From: Emticicia sp031378345
Lineage (GTDB): Bacteria; Bacteroidota; Bacteroidia; Cytophagales; Spirosomataceae
Length of the DNA stretch: 64,000 nucleotides
NCBI GenBank assembly: GCA_031378345.1
Contig: JANNDY010000036.1
Coordinates: forward strand, 62,001 to 126,000
Reading direction: 5' to 3'
Shown: one piece after another, positions 34,114 to 43,793 of the stretch
How positions within the stretch are numbered: the first letter of the stretch is position 1
How the letters are laid out: each line of letters begins with the position of its first letter
The notes under the pieces: generated by a model
Told to the model about the DNA's origin: nothing
What the model saw: the letters and a program-made list of their open reading frames with translations, nothing else
Databases searched by the model: none
Translations under genes and position numbers: made by a program

Positions 34114-36168
34114 TTATTCTGTTGGGATATCGATATTTTCACTAAATATGTATTTGCCAAACCATTGATAGTTATGCCAAATGGCTGCCAAGCGTTCTTT
34201 GGGTTTCGTAATTCCATGTCCAAAGCCTTTGTAAACAACTAACTTAGTAGGTACTCCCACATCTTGGAGCCCTTGCAATAGCTCGTAGGCATTGGAGATA
34301 GGGACACGTTTGTCAAATTCCCCATGCTGAATCAAGGTGGGTGTTTTGGCGTTCAGGATATTCGTCATCGGGCTTGTTTTTCTGTAAATTTCGGGGTCTT
34401 TCCAAGGATTGGCTTGTAGGTATTGGCGAGTAAAAGGATGAATGTCTGTGCTGACGTAATAGGTAACCCAATTGGAAATACCTGCTCCAACTGAAATGGC
34501 TTTGAAACGATTGGTATTGGTTGTTAAAAATGCTGAAATATAACCACCTTGGCTCCAACCCATACAGCCCATTTTGTTTGAATCAACGAAGCCTTGTTTT
34601 TCTAAAAAATCTACGCCTGACATCACATCGTCCATGTCACCTACGCCCAAATTTCTAACATTCAAAGACCTGAATTTTTCACCATATCCAGCAGAACCCC
34701 GATAATTGGGTCGTAACACAATAGCTCCTTTTTCGACCCATTGCATGATTGGATAAACAGAGCCTGGAATGGGTGTGGGGTTATCTATACCCGTAGGACC
34801 ACCATGGATTACTACCAATAATGGATATTTTTTAGATCGGTCAAAGTTTTTAGGTTTATGCAAAACACCTTCTATCTCGGTACCATCTTTGCTTTTCCAC
34901 TTCACAATTTCACTTGTGGGGGTGTTCCAGGACTCTATTTGTTTGTTGAAACTGGTAAGTTTAAATAATTTCCCGTCAAGTTTTTGATAAACTTCTTGTA
35001 ATGAATTGGCATCTCTCCCTAAAAATGCCATTTGTTTTCCATTAATCGAAAAGCTAATAGAGCCAACAAAATCTGTCAGGCCTGCTACCTGTGTAGAGGT
35101 ATTTGCAACAGGACTTAACATAAATAAAGAAACACCAGTAGCACGTTGATTAGCCTGAAAGAAAATGCCCTCAGCATTCCAGTCAATTATATTTTTGTTT
35201 TCGTCGAAGATTGGGTCTAATTCAGTGACATTACCTCCTGTAATTGCTATTCTGAAAAGTCTATTGTTTTTATAAAAATTGGAGGTAGAGTCGTTCAATG
35301 TACTCTGAAACAATATTTCTTTAGCATCGGGCGACCATGCAGTGAAATTATCTCCAGTTGGATTTTTCACCAATAAACTTACTTTTTTCGAGCTGACTTC
35401 TACCATCGAAATATCCGAATGCATAGAAGAGTATAACAAAGGCGTTGGTTGGTGGCTAAATGCAATGTGAGTGCCATCGGGTGACCAACCAAAATTAGTT
35501 ACCGTAAATTTCCCATCTGTCAATCGAATGGGTTTGGGCAAAGTGATACAATCTTTTTTCTTGGTGGAGTCTTTTGAGTCGTAGCAGGGTTTTTCATTGG
35601 GGGCGGGCATTATATCTGGCTGAAAATCAACCAACCATAAATGTGATAATGAGTATTCTTCATCGTCAAAAGCAAAGCCACCATAGCGTTCTTTGGTATT
35701 TTTCAATTTCTTACCTTCTGGTTCGTTTTTAGTAAAAGCTAGCATCTTTCCCTTGGGCGACCATTCATAATTCAAGATACCTTCTTCTTCTTTTGTAATG
35801 GCTTGTGCCTCTCCTCCGAGTGCTCTTATTACAAAAATTTGTGTTTTGTCTCCTCTATCAGCCAAAAATGCCAACCATTTTCCATCGGGCGACCATTTGG
35901 GCGATGTGCTACTGCCTTTGGAGGTACGAGTAAGTTGAAAAGGTTCAACACCTTTGATAGACAACCATATTTCGGTGTCATACCCATTTTCTTTCCAGTC
36001 AGTAGTGGTAACAGTGAAGGCTACGTTATCACCATTTGGTGAAATTACTGGGTTGCCACATTGTCGTAGCGAAATAAATTGTTCAAAACTGACGGAAACA
36101 TTTTTTTGAGCAATGAGCCAATAGGAATTGGTCAGCAATAGAAGTATCGTAATAAAGATTTTTTTCAT
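34114..36168 (-). CDS. S9-family prolyl oligopeptidase-type serine peptidase
   Basis: Exported serine peptidase or dipeptidyl-peptidase, 684 residues from the ATG at 36166-36168, which gives a clean signal peptide (MKKIFITILLLLTNSYWLIA-Q); the ATG at 36225 overlaps the preceding gene and lacks a signal. N-terminal propeller with TolB-like blades (SPKWSPDGKWLAFLAD; YEWSPKGKMLAFTK; NFGWSPDGTHIAFSH), then an alpha/beta hydrolase domain with HGGPTG, the nucleophile Ser539 in GWSQGGY, and the histidine in YKGFGHGITKPKE. Reads with the BNR gene 27 bp downstream and a hydrolase 53 bp upstream, suggesting co-transcription. Peptide specificity unknown. Confidence 0.92.
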   Translation of the reverse strand: MKKIFITILLLLTNSYWLIAQKNVSVSFEQFISLRQCGNPVISPNGDNVAFTVTTTDWKENGYDTEIWLSIKGVEPFQLTRTSKGSSTSPKWSPDGKWLAFLADRGDKTQIFVIRALGGEAQAITKEEEGILNYEWSPKGKMLAFTKNEPEGKKLKNTKERYGGFAFDDEEYSLSHLWLVDFQPDIMPAPNEKPCYDSKDSTKKKDCITLPKPIRLTDGKFTVTNFGWSPDGTHIAFSHQPTPLLYSSMHSDISMVEVSSKKVSLLVKNPTGDNFTAWSPDAKEILFQSTLNDSTSNFYKNNRLFRIAITGGNVTELDPIFDENKNIIDWNAEGIFFQANQRATGVSLFMLSPVANTSTQVAGLTDFVGSISFSINGKQMAFLGRDANSLQEVYQKLDGKLFKLTSFNKQIESWNTPTSEIVKWKSKDGTEIEGVLHKPKNFDRSKKYPLLVVIHGGPTGIDNPTPIPGSVYPIMQWVEKGAIVLRPNYRGSAGYGEKFRSLNVRNLGVGDMDDVMSGVDFLEKQGFVDSNKMGCMGWSQGGYISAFLTTNTNRFKAISVGAGISNWVTYYVSTDIHPFTRQYLQANPWKDPEIYRKTSPMTNILNAKTPTLIQHGEFDKRVPISNAYELLQGLQDVGVPTKLVVYKGFGHGITKPKERLAAIWHNYQWFGKYIFSENIDIPTE

Positions 36169-36221
36169 AGAGGATTGATGAGTAAGTGTAAATATTGACA
36201 CGAAATTAGGAAATATCGACC

Positions 36222-37154
36222 TCAATTACCAATCAAATCTAAAGCAATGTTTTTCAAAATCTCGTGCGTACCTTCAAAAATGGTTAGCGTAATTTTTTTG
36301 GAAGATTTTTGATACAAAATTGCTCTACTATCTATCTTTTTTACTGGTTTTTTAACTGGAAAACTCTGCGTTTTGAGCATTGTTGAAGCATCGTCGGACG
36401 ATACGTAGCGAGCGTCGTCTGTTTCGTCAGTATCTATTAAAAGTTTGTTATAAAACTTAATAGACTGTGAAATCGGTACTGAACCTGTGTAGCCATCATG
36501 AATACCTGCATAAATTTGTAAAACACTATTTCTACGCTTTTTTATAGGCGTTTCCCAAAACAAAGGAGAACGTTCTCTTGCTTTTTGGTCGTCGAATACT
36601 CCGTTTGCACTTGTACATTGAATGATTTCGGCAGCATATTTATTCTTTCTTTCAACCGATTCTTCATGCCAAGTTGCTAAATCAGAAATAGATGACCACG
36701 CCGAAAATACTCGAATATTATGTCTAGATTTCATATACATGGCCATAGTTGCATAACCTCCTCCGCTGTTGCCAACGACATAAATATTCGTTTTATCAAC
36801 TTTCATGTACTTCAAAGCCCAATCAATGGCTTCGTCGATATCGGCAATGACAAATTCGCTACAACAAGCTTTCAGATGATTGTTTACTCCTCTGAAATTT
36901 GGCAAAATATAATTCCAATTTTTTGCGTGGGCTTGTTCGGCAAGTATATCTTTCTGCGAATCAGCCGTATTGCTCCAAGAGTGTAATTCAACCACCAAAG
37001 GTTTTGCTTTGGAAGCTGTAGATTTATCGTAATAATAAACCTGTGTATTTTTATCTAAAGTTGATTGAATACTGTCTTTTTTTAGAAAGCTTGGTCGTTG
37101 AGCGAATGCCAAGTTTGCAATAAAGAAAATTAACAAAACGAGTTTTTCTTTCAT
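36222..37154 (-). CDS. Exported alpha/beta hydrolase (prolyl-oligopeptidase-like esterase)
   Basis: A 310-residue secreted hydrolase, signal peptide MKEKLVLLIFFIANLAFA-Q from the ATG at 37152-37154. Motifs: VVELHSWSN (oxyanion side), DIDEAIDWALKYM, the nucleophile elbow VVGNSGGGYAT, and a C-terminal FEGTHEILK histidine. The GNSGGG elbow is of the feruloyl-esterase/PHB-depolymerase and POP-like type. Substrate is not determinable. It lies between the M20 peptidase and the S9 peptidase on the minus strand. Confidence 0.85.
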   Translation of the reverse strand: MKEKLVLLIFFIANLAFAQRPSFLKKDSIQSTLDKNTQVYYYDKSTASKAKPLVVELHSWSNTADSQKDILAEQAHAKNWNYILPNFRGVNNHLKACCSEFVIADIDEAIDWALKYMKVDKTNIYVVGNSGGGYATMAMYMKSRHNIRVFSAWSSISDLATWHEESVERKNKYAAEIIQCTSANGVFDDQKARERSPLFWETPIKKRRNSVLQIYAGIHDGYTGSVPISQSIKFYNKLLIDTDETDDARYVSSDDASTMLKTQSFPVKKPVKKIDSRAILYQKSSKKITLTIFEGTHEILKNIALDLIGN

Positions 37155-37228
37155 GTATAACATATTGATTATCAATGAATTAATGCATTAACCTATTCAG
37201 ACTGTTTTTTGATAATTTTTCAAAATCT

Positions 37229-38557
37229 TCAAGGATTCACTATACCTGCTTCAGCAACCAAAGTCAGTAATGCAAACTGAATAGCTTTGTAACTTTCTTT
37301 GTCATCGTACCACCATTCACTGAGGGCATGAGCATTACCCGACTTACCTCCTCGACCGATGGTAACAGCAGGAATTCCTCTTGAAATAGGAATATTTGAA
37401 TTGGTAGAACCCCGTGAGACACTTGGTGAAACACCAAAATAACTGGCGGTTGCCATTGTCCGTTGAATTAATGGAAGATTTTCTGCCAACTCGCCTGAAG
37501 GACGGTCTCCGATTTTCACAATGTCAACAGTGAGTGCTGGTCCCATTCTTTTCATTGCATTGTGTTCTTGTAATGCTTGTTGAACAGAAGCTTTTAAAAT
37601 AGAATCAACTTGGTTGAGATTTCCTGGAAATTCTGAACGCATATCTATTTCCATCCATGACTCAAAAGCGATAGAGTTGACAGATGTACCACCACCAATT
37701 CTCCCTACATTATAGCTTGTGCGAGCTCCACTTCTGGTAAACTTATCGGCTGACTTAGTAAAGTAATGAATTGCCGAACCCAATGCGTGCTGAGGATTTG
37801 CCAAACCAAATGCTCCCCACGAATGCCCACCCGGCCCTTTGAAGGTAATACGATAACGGCAAGACCCCAACCCCATAGTGCTTATTCGCCCTATATCGCC
37901 ACCGTCTATTGAAATCCAAGAGTCTAAATGGGGACTTTGGTCACTGAAAAGGTGCTTGACTCCTCGTAAATCTCCAAGACCTTCTTCGCCTACTGAGCCA
38001 ATGAATAAAATATCAGCTTGTGTTTCTATTTTTGCTTCTTCCATTGCCCTTAAAACAGAAACTACCATTACTAAAGCCCGTGTATCATCGCCAACGCCTG
38101 GGGCAAACAAAGTATCTCCCTTTATTTTTACTTTTACATTTGTTTCGAGTGGAAATACGGTGTCTAAATGAGCATCGAATCCTACACGGCCTTTGCCTTT
38201 TTTCCCTTTTCTTAAAGCAATCACATTACCTACTTTGTCAATCCATACCGAATCGGCTCCAGCTTCTTTAAGCATAGCAGAGAAACGAGCAGCTCGTTTG
38301 TCTTCCATAAAAGGGGGTGCTGCAATTTCTGTTAGCATAATTAGCTCTTCACGATTTCGTTTGTTTTGTGCTAAAATTGATTGAAAAGCCACTTGTATTT
38401 GCTTATTCTTGGCCAACTGGTCAATCTCTTTGATATATTGAGGTTCAACTTTGCCACTTTTTCCTGTGTCTTCTTCTTGTGCAAGTACATTAGTTGAAAA
38501 TAGGAGAGTGCCAATAAAAAGTACAAAGAGGACATTGGTAAATGTAAATTTTTTCAT
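37229..38557 (-). CDS. Exported M20-family metallopeptidase
   Basis: Zinc-dependent amidohydrolase/peptidase of 442 residues, with signal peptide MKKFTFTNVLFVLFIGTLLFSTNVLA-Q (start at 38555-38557; the upstream in-frame ATG at 38602 overlaps the stop of the previous gene as ATGA but lacks a signal). Metal and catalytic motifs: GFDAHLDTVFP, FAPGVGDDTRALV, and SVGEEGLGDLRG with the general-base Glu pair; the dimerisation domain includes GPGGHSWGAFG. M20 enzymes act on dipeptides, tripeptides or N-acyl amino acids; which one is unknown. In a run with serine hydrolases. Confidence 0.92.
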   Translation of the reverse strand: MKKFTFTNVLFVLFIGTLLFSTNVLAQEEDTGKSGKVEPQYIKEIDQLAKNKQIQVAFQSILAQNKRNREELIMLTEIAAPPFMEDKRAARFSAMLKEAGADSVWIDKVGNVIALRKGKKGKGRVGFDAHLDTVFPLETNVKVKIKGDTLFAPGVGDDTRALVMVVSVLRAMEEAKIETQADILFIGSVGEEGLGDLRGVKHLFSDQSPHLDSWISIDGGDIGRISTMGLGSCRYRITFKGPGGHSWGAFGLANPQHALGSAIHYFTKSADKFTRSGARTSYNVGRIGGGTSVNSIAFESWMEIDMRSEFPGNLNQVDSILKASVQQALQEHNAMKRMGPALTVDIVKIGDRPSGELAENLPLIQRTMATASYFGVSPSVSRGSTNSNIPISRGIPAVTIGRGGKSGNAHALSEWWYDDKESYKAIQFALLTLVAEAGIVNP

Positions 38558-38598
38558 ACATGATTTTTGATTAAAGGTATTTTCGTTAATATACTCGC

Positions 38599-40086
38599 TC
38601 ATTTCTTTTTCTCAGGAATAGCTTCCATTAATAATGAATAGGCTTTGTTTAGAGCAATATCACCTGCTCTTGCACCTTTATAATGTCCAAGGCGAACGAC
38701 GACCAAATCATGTGAAGGTATAATGGTTACCGATTGCCCTCCTGCACCTAACATCATATAAGATTCTTTGGGAATAGGGCGAGCACCATCGCCATTTATC
38801 CAAAATAAACCTCCATAGATAGGGCGGCCATCCTTTACCCAAGGCTCTGCTAAGGTACTCACAAATTTAGAAAAACCTTTGGGTAAAATCTGTTCACTAT
38901 TCCAAGTACCTTCTTGTAAATACAAATTACCCAATCGGGCCCAGTCTCTCCCAGAAGCAAACTCATAGCCTTGGGTCAAAAAGTTTCCAGAAGGGTCGGT
39001 TTCCATAATCATTGTACGTACCCCGATTTTATCAAACAAGGCTTCTTGAGGAAAGGTATGATAGTTTCTTTTCAGTTTTTTTATTCCTAATCTATTTAGA
39101 TAATTAGTCAGAACTGGATCTGAGTTTCTGTAACGACCAACAGTGTTTGGTAGCCATTGTTGAGGTAAATTAGCTGCATACGCAAAAGAATTGCCAGCAT
39201 CGGTGTATAGGTATAAATGGTCAGGATAACCCAAAGTAGGGTCAAAGTCAGGGTCTTGCGGAGCTCTGCAGTATAAGCCACTTGACATGTGCATAATGTC
39301 CATGATTCTGATTTTTGCTCGTGCATCGCCTTTGCCTTGCCATTGTGGAATAGGAGCGGGTTGCTCTAATTTATACACACCTTTGCCAATTAGGATTCCC
39401 ATAATTGTGGCTGACAAACTTTTACCCATCGACCAACTTTCCAAGGGTGTATCTTTGTTGATACCCTCGCCGTAGCGTTCACCAATAATTCTACCTTTGT
39501 ATGTAACTACAAAAGCCGCTGTTTGAGCTTCTGCAGTTTCAAATGCAGCATTGACTGCTTGTTCAACCTTTGCCATGTCAATTTCAGAAGGCATGGGGTT
39601 GCTTGGTAATACATCGCCCATTGGCCACGGAGTTGTGGTGGCATTAGGTAAATTCCGAGGAATTTTTATGGGTTTATAATTCAAAGAACTTTTTCCTTCG
39701 GATAAGGTTACACAACCTTGGTCACCTGAATAGATTGCCGTTCGAGTAACACCATTTGGAAGGGTAATTGAAACAGCTTTTTTGTCATAATCAATTATTG
39801 GTTTACCTACTTTGGCACGTTCGGCGTATGGGCTTGAAAAATACCCTACATTTTCGGCGGCAAAGTCTGGCTTTAGTCCGGTAATGAAAACTGCCGAACA
39901 CATAATTTTGGCAAAGCCAGAAGTGTGGTGTGAAAGAGCATCACCGGGTGGGGCTTTGTAGGTTGCCTTTTTTAACTCAAGTTCGGCACCTCGTGCAATC
40001 AATTTACTACGTGCATCTTGGGCATTAATATTCTTATTGCCAAAAAGAAATAGGCCTAAGAAAATAAATAGAATTGTTCGATTCAT
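38599..40086 (-). CDS. Exported serine hydrolase, class C beta-lactamase/DD-peptidase family
   Basis: A 495-residue penicillin-binding-protein-like hydrolase with signal peptide MNRTILFIFLGLFLFGNKNINA-Q. Catalytic triad motifs are visible: SMGK (Ser-x-x-Lys) in ESWSMGKSLSATIMG, the YRNSDP (Tyr-x-Asn) motif, and GAGGQSV in the KTG position. Members are D-amino-acid peptidases, esterases or 6-aminohexanoate-dimer hydrolases; sequence here does not settle which. An N-terminal segment of about 120 residues precedes the hydrolase domain. Its stop codon overlaps an ATG upstream of the M20 gene. Confidence 0.88.
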   Translation of the reverse strand: MNRTILFIFLGLFLFGNKNINAQDARSKLIARGAELELKKATYKAPPGDALSHHTSGFAKIMCSAVFITGLKPDFAAENVGYFSSPYAERAKVGKPIIDYDKKAVSITLPNGVTRTAIYSGDQGCVTLSEGKSSLNYKPIKIPRNLPNATTTPWPMGDVLPSNPMPSEIDMAKVEQAVNAAFETAEAQTAAFVVTYKGRIIGERYGEGINKDTPLESWSMGKSLSATIMGILIGKGVYKLEQPAPIPQWQGKGDARAKIRIMDIMHMSSGLYCRAPQDPDFDPTLGYPDHLYLYTDAGNSFAYAANLPQQWLPNTVGRYRNSDPVLTNYLNRLGIKKLKRNYHTFPQEALFDKIGVRTMIMETDPSGNFLTQGYEFASGRDWARLGNLYLQEGTWNSEQILPKGFSKFVSTLAEPWVKDGRPIYGGLFWINGDGARPIPKESYMMLGAGGQSVTIIPSHDLVVVRLGHYKGARAGDIALNKAYSLLMEAIPEKKK

Positions 40087-40173
40087 TTTGAGTTTAGTTA
40101 GGGGTAATTTTAAAAAAAACGCTTTATCTAATTTAAAATGTTGCGTAAATAAGATCTTAACTCACTATAGAGA

Positions 40174-40994
40174 CTAATATTTTGATTCTAAATAATGTTG
40201 TTTCAGAATATCTTTGCCAAAATCATTGTCTTTTTCACGCAAAATAGCGTGAATATGATTGCCATCATTCTGAAAGCCTACGTTATCATATTCAATCAAA
40301 AAATCAGGACCATTGATTAAGTAATAATGAGGCTTGTTGTTTTCGAGGCTACCAATCCAAGCAAAATACACCTTCTCGATGCCAGATTGCATGATTTTAT
40401 CAAATAATTGGTGAGCTTTTTGATGTTCAAAATTATGGGTATATTCTTGAATCAACATTTTGAAAATGGCTTTTTGAGTTTCATCAAATTCCTTCGCAGC
40501 AAGGCCATGTGATGTCCACCAAAATTCAGTCCCCAAGGTGTTTTTGTGTCAGGTTTTCCCCAAACAGAAATATAATAATTACCATAAGCCCATTTGAGGT
40601 TTTGCATTTAGGTTAGTATTTTTTGGTCGATTTTTTTTTCATTAAACATTGTTTGGTAAAGTGAATTTAAAATATCGTCCAACGCCATGATGCTGGTGGT
40701 TTTCAAATATCCTTGCGAACTGAGCATGGATGAAAGAACCCTATGAAATGCCAAATGACTTTTATCAGAAAGTGAGCCATAAGCAATACCTGGGCGAGGT
40801 ACTAAACCCACAGGTAAATTCGTCCATTTGAAACGAAGTGGGTCGTTGAAGTCATACACTGTTTTCTTTACTTCCTCAGCATTGAGCGTATTAAGAAAGG
40901 AATTAGTCGATGCGATAAGTGTTCGATTGGCTTGTGAAAAGACATTGACAGCCCCAAAAACGCTTAAAATGAGCGTTACAAGCAGTTTTTCCAT
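40174..40994 (-). pseudogene. Broken DUF3500-domain protein gene
   Basis: The 5' part (from the ATG at 40992-40994) has a signal peptide MEKLLVTLILSVFGAVNVFSQ and runs 128 codons to TAA at 40608-40610. The same frame continues at once: NLKWAYGNYYISVWGKP, then TPWGLNFGGHH. At about 40505-40525 the frame changes to GLAAKEFDETQKAIF and the intact DUF3500 C-terminus FAWIGSLENNKPHYYLINGP and NDGNHIHAILREK. Thus one nonsense codon plus a frame-changing internal deletion of roughly 120-130 codons (estimated from remembered full-length proteins near 400 residues). Function of DUF3500 is unknown. Confidence 0.85.
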
Positions 40995-41234
40995 ATTTTT
41001 AGGGTTTAAACAATTGAATTAGATGGACAATCGGTTATCAAATATAAGAGAGTTTTATGTATTTTGATAAATTTTTACCAAAATGATTTTTAGTAAAAAT
41101 TTACGGAAGAAAATAGTGAGGAGGGTAGAAATACAAGTTTTATAATTAGCCTATTTTATGTCGAATTTGAACAATAATGTCTTTTTCTGTAATTATGAAA
41201 GGATTTAAGTAGTTAGTAAATCTTAAAAATTATT

Positions 41235-41269
41235 CCCGTAATCGTACCAAGTTTTTGCAAGATTACGGG
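41235..41269 (-). terminator. Intrinsic terminator of the GH95 gene
   Basis: Stem cccgtaatc (41235-41243) with gattacggg (41261-41269), 17-nt loop; on the minus strand it follows the GH95 stop codon and is trailed by a T-rich tract. Moderate support because of the larger loop. The 290 bp from 40995 to 41285 otherwise shows nothing. Confidence 0.65.
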
Positions 41270-41285
41270 AGTAATTGTTTATGTC

Positions 41286-43679
41286 CTACCAAACAATCTC
41301 CATTTTCTGCCCAGCAGCCAATGAAACCATTTTTGTCTTATCGACAGAAATTAAAGTGGTTTTACCACCTTTTTTAGAGAAAATCGTTAGCTTTTTGAGT
41401 TTTTTATTACTCCAATCTAATGAAACCTCGAAGCCACCTCTGGCACAAATGCCTTTTACTGAGCCACTTTCCCAAACATCGGGTAGGGCAGGAAGTAATC
41501 TAATCTCATTCACATCTGATTGCACCAACATTTCAGCAACGGCTGCTGCTCCGCCAAAATTTCCATCAATCTGAAATGGAGGATGGGCATCGAATAAATT
41601 TGGGTACGTTCCGCCACCACGAGCGTAGTTTGTTTTTACGCCGTCAGGTTCTACATAATGTAACAATTCACGGTACATTTTATACGCATGATTGCCGTCC
41701 CAAAGTCTTGCCCAAAGGTTAATTCTCCAGCCTTTGCTCCAACCCGTTGTTTCATCGCCTTTTATTTCGAGTGTTTTTCTACAAGCATCTGCCAATGCGG
41801 GAGTTTTCAAGGGCGTAATATGGTTTCCAGGAAAAAGTCCAAATAAATGCGATTGGTGGCGGTGCTTTGGTTCTGCATCTTCCCAATCGTAATACCATTC
41901 TTGCAAATTGCCTTTTTTACCGATTTGATAAGGATAAAGTTTTGCATAAGCATCCTCCAATTTTACTCTGAAATCGGCATCAATATTTAATATTTTTGAA
42001 GCTTTAATTGTCTTGTCAAAACATTCACGAATCATTGCCAAATCTGCACTTCCGCCGTACATCGTTGCACCTTTATAGCCGTCAGAAGCAATAAAAATGT
42101 TCTCGGGAGAGGTTGATGGTGAGGTAATTAGCTTACCGTTTTTGTCTTTTACCAACCATTCCAAGCAAAATTGTGCTGCTCCGTGCATGATGTCGTAGGC
42201 TTCGTTTTTCAAGAAATTTTTGTCTTGTGTAAAAACATAATGTTCCCACAAATGCGTACTCAACCAAGCACCAGCCATGTTCCAGTTTGCCCATGATGGG
42301 TCGCCCTCGCCAAATGCTCCAACAGGATTACTCATTGCCCAAATATCAGAATTATGGGCCGCCGTCCAACCATTTACACCGTAGAAGGTTTTTGCTGTAA
42401 TTTTTCCAGTTGTGGCAATATTCTTAATAAAACGCATCATTGGAGCGTGCATTTCGCTCAAATTGGTGTTTTCGGCCAACCAATAATTTTCTTCGGCATT
42501 GATATTGGTCGTATAATTACTGCTCCACGGCGGACGCATGTATGGGTTCCATATTCCTTGTAAATTGGCAGGAACGCCCAATGTACGTGAGCTACTTATG
42601 AGTAAATAACGTCCATATTGAAAATACAAAACTTCTAAATTTTTATCTTCCTCGCCTTTGGCGTAGCGTCTTAGTCGTTCATCGGTTGGCAAATTTGGAG
42701 CAGTGGTTTTGCCTAAATCTAAACTTACACGTTTAAAAAACTTTTGGTAATCAAGCAAATGTGCTTGTTTTATTAGTGTGAATGATTTGGCAAATGCTTT
42801 CGACATATTTGCTGATGCAATGGCTTTATTATCAAGTCCTTGCGTAGCTGGATTTTTATCGAAACCATTAAAACTTGTCGCAATCGACACATAAATTAAG
42901 GCTTCGGTGGCATTTTTTACGCCCAAAGTGCTATCAGTTTTAATGATTGTACCATCAGTATTTTTGATTTTTGCCAAAGTCGTAAATCTTGTTCCTTTGG
43001 TTTCATCAAAAGCTATTGGATTATCGCTTTTTCGATAACTTGGCTCGGCATGAGTAGGAGCATAGCCATTTACTTGCAAAATATTATTCGATGTTATATC
43101 CTTGTATTTAAGCAAACTATTGAATTTTACATCAAAACTTAAAGCTCCTTTTTGGCTACTCGTTAGTTTAATGACCATAATTTGGTCGGGAGCAGAAACA
43201 AAATATTCACGAGTAAATTTCACGCCATTAATTTCGTAGCTAACCTTTGAAATTGCCTCTGAAATATTCAATTCTCGGTAATAATTTGTATAATTATCTG
43301 CGTTCGCTTGATTAATATACATTGTTCCCAACGGAGCAAAAGACTCAGAAAAAGTGCCTTGCAATTTTTTATTAAGTTGGTCGGCTAATTTATAATTTTC
43401 ATTTTTTAATGCTTCTCTAATTGCAGGAAGATTTTGGAATGCCGTAGGGTTCATATTGGCATTTACAGGCTCACCTGTCCAAAGAGTGGCATCGTTAAGG
43501 TAGATTTTGTCGGAATTTACGCCGCCAAAAACCGTTGCACCTAATTTGCCATTGCCTAAAACTAAACTTTCTTCAAAATATTGAGCAGGTTGTTTGTACC
43601 AAAGTGTATTGGTTGATTGGGCGAAAGTTGCGAAAACAGGAGTGAACGCTAAAATGATAGCGTAGTAATATTTTTTCAT
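41286..43679 (-). CDS. Glycoside hydrolase family 95 protein (alpha-L-fucosidase/galactosidase type)
   Basis: Secreted retaining-fold glycosidase of 797 residues; GH95 enzymes act on alpha-1,2-fucosides and alpha-L-galactosides. Signal peptide MKKYYYAIILAFTPVFATFA-Q. The N-terminal domain (about 25-250) contains WYKQPAQYFEESLVLGNGKLGATVFGG and NDATLWTGEP; the (alpha/alpha)6 barrel carries GIWNPYMRPPWSSNYTTNIN and AEENYW with the substrate-contact asparagines, and the C-terminal part has NFGGAAAVAEML. Likely targets are fucosylated plant or algal polysaccharides. It is followed by its own terminator and preceded by the M3 peptidase gene on the same strand. Confidence 0.93.
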   Translation of the reverse strand: MKKYYYAIILAFTPVFATFAQSTNTLWYKQPAQYFEESLVLGNGKLGATVFGGVNSDKIYLNDATLWTGEPVNANMNPTAFQNLPAIREALKNENYKLADQLNKKLQGTFSESFAPLGTMYINQANADNYTNYYRELNISEAISKVSYEINGVKFTREYFVSAPDQIMVIKLTSSQKGALSFDVKFNSLLKYKDITSNNILQVNGYAPTHAEPSYRKSDNPIAFDETKGTRFTTLAKIKNTDGTIIKTDSTLGVKNATEALIYVSIATSFNGFDKNPATQGLDNKAIASANMSKAFAKSFTLIKQAHLLDYQKFFKRVSLDLGKTTAPNLPTDERLRRYAKGEEDKNLEVLYFQYGRYLLISSSRTLGVPANLQGIWNPYMRPPWSSNYTTNINAEENYWLAENTNLSEMHAPMMRFIKNIATTGKITAKTFYGVNGWTAAHNSDIWAMSNPVGAFGEGDPSWANWNMAGAWLSTHLWEHYVFTQDKNFLKNEAYDIMHGAAQFCLEWLVKDKNGKLITSPSTSPENIFIASDGYKGATMYGGSADLAMIRECFDKTIKASKILNIDADFRVKLEDAYAKLYPYQIGKKGNLQEWYYDWEDAEPKHRHQSHLFGLFPGNHITPLKTPALADACRKTLEIKGDETTGWSKGWRINLWARLWDGNHAYKMYRELLHYVEPDGVKTNYARGGGTYPNLFDAHPPFQIDGNFGGAAAVAEMLVQSDVNEIRLLPALPDVWESGSVKGICARGGFEVSLDWSNKKLKKLTIFSKKGGKTTLISVDKTKMVSLAAGQKMEIVW

Positions 43680-43715
43680 AAGATTAAGAAAGGGATTGAA
43701 TTTATGCGTAAATGT

Positions 43716-43764
43716 AAAAAATCATTACTTGATATTTTTAATTTATATCAGGCAATGATTTTTT
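43716..43764 (-). terminator. Intrinsic terminator of the M3 oligopeptidase gene
   Basis: Arms aaaaaatcattacttgatat (43716-43735) and atatcaggcaatgatttttt (43745-43764) pair over 20 bp with two mismatches, 9-nt loop. On the minus strand it lies 30 bp past the M3 stop codon with a T-run. Confidence 0.75.
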
Positions 43765-43793
43765 TTGATTGGTTTTTATGAAATTTTCTATTT

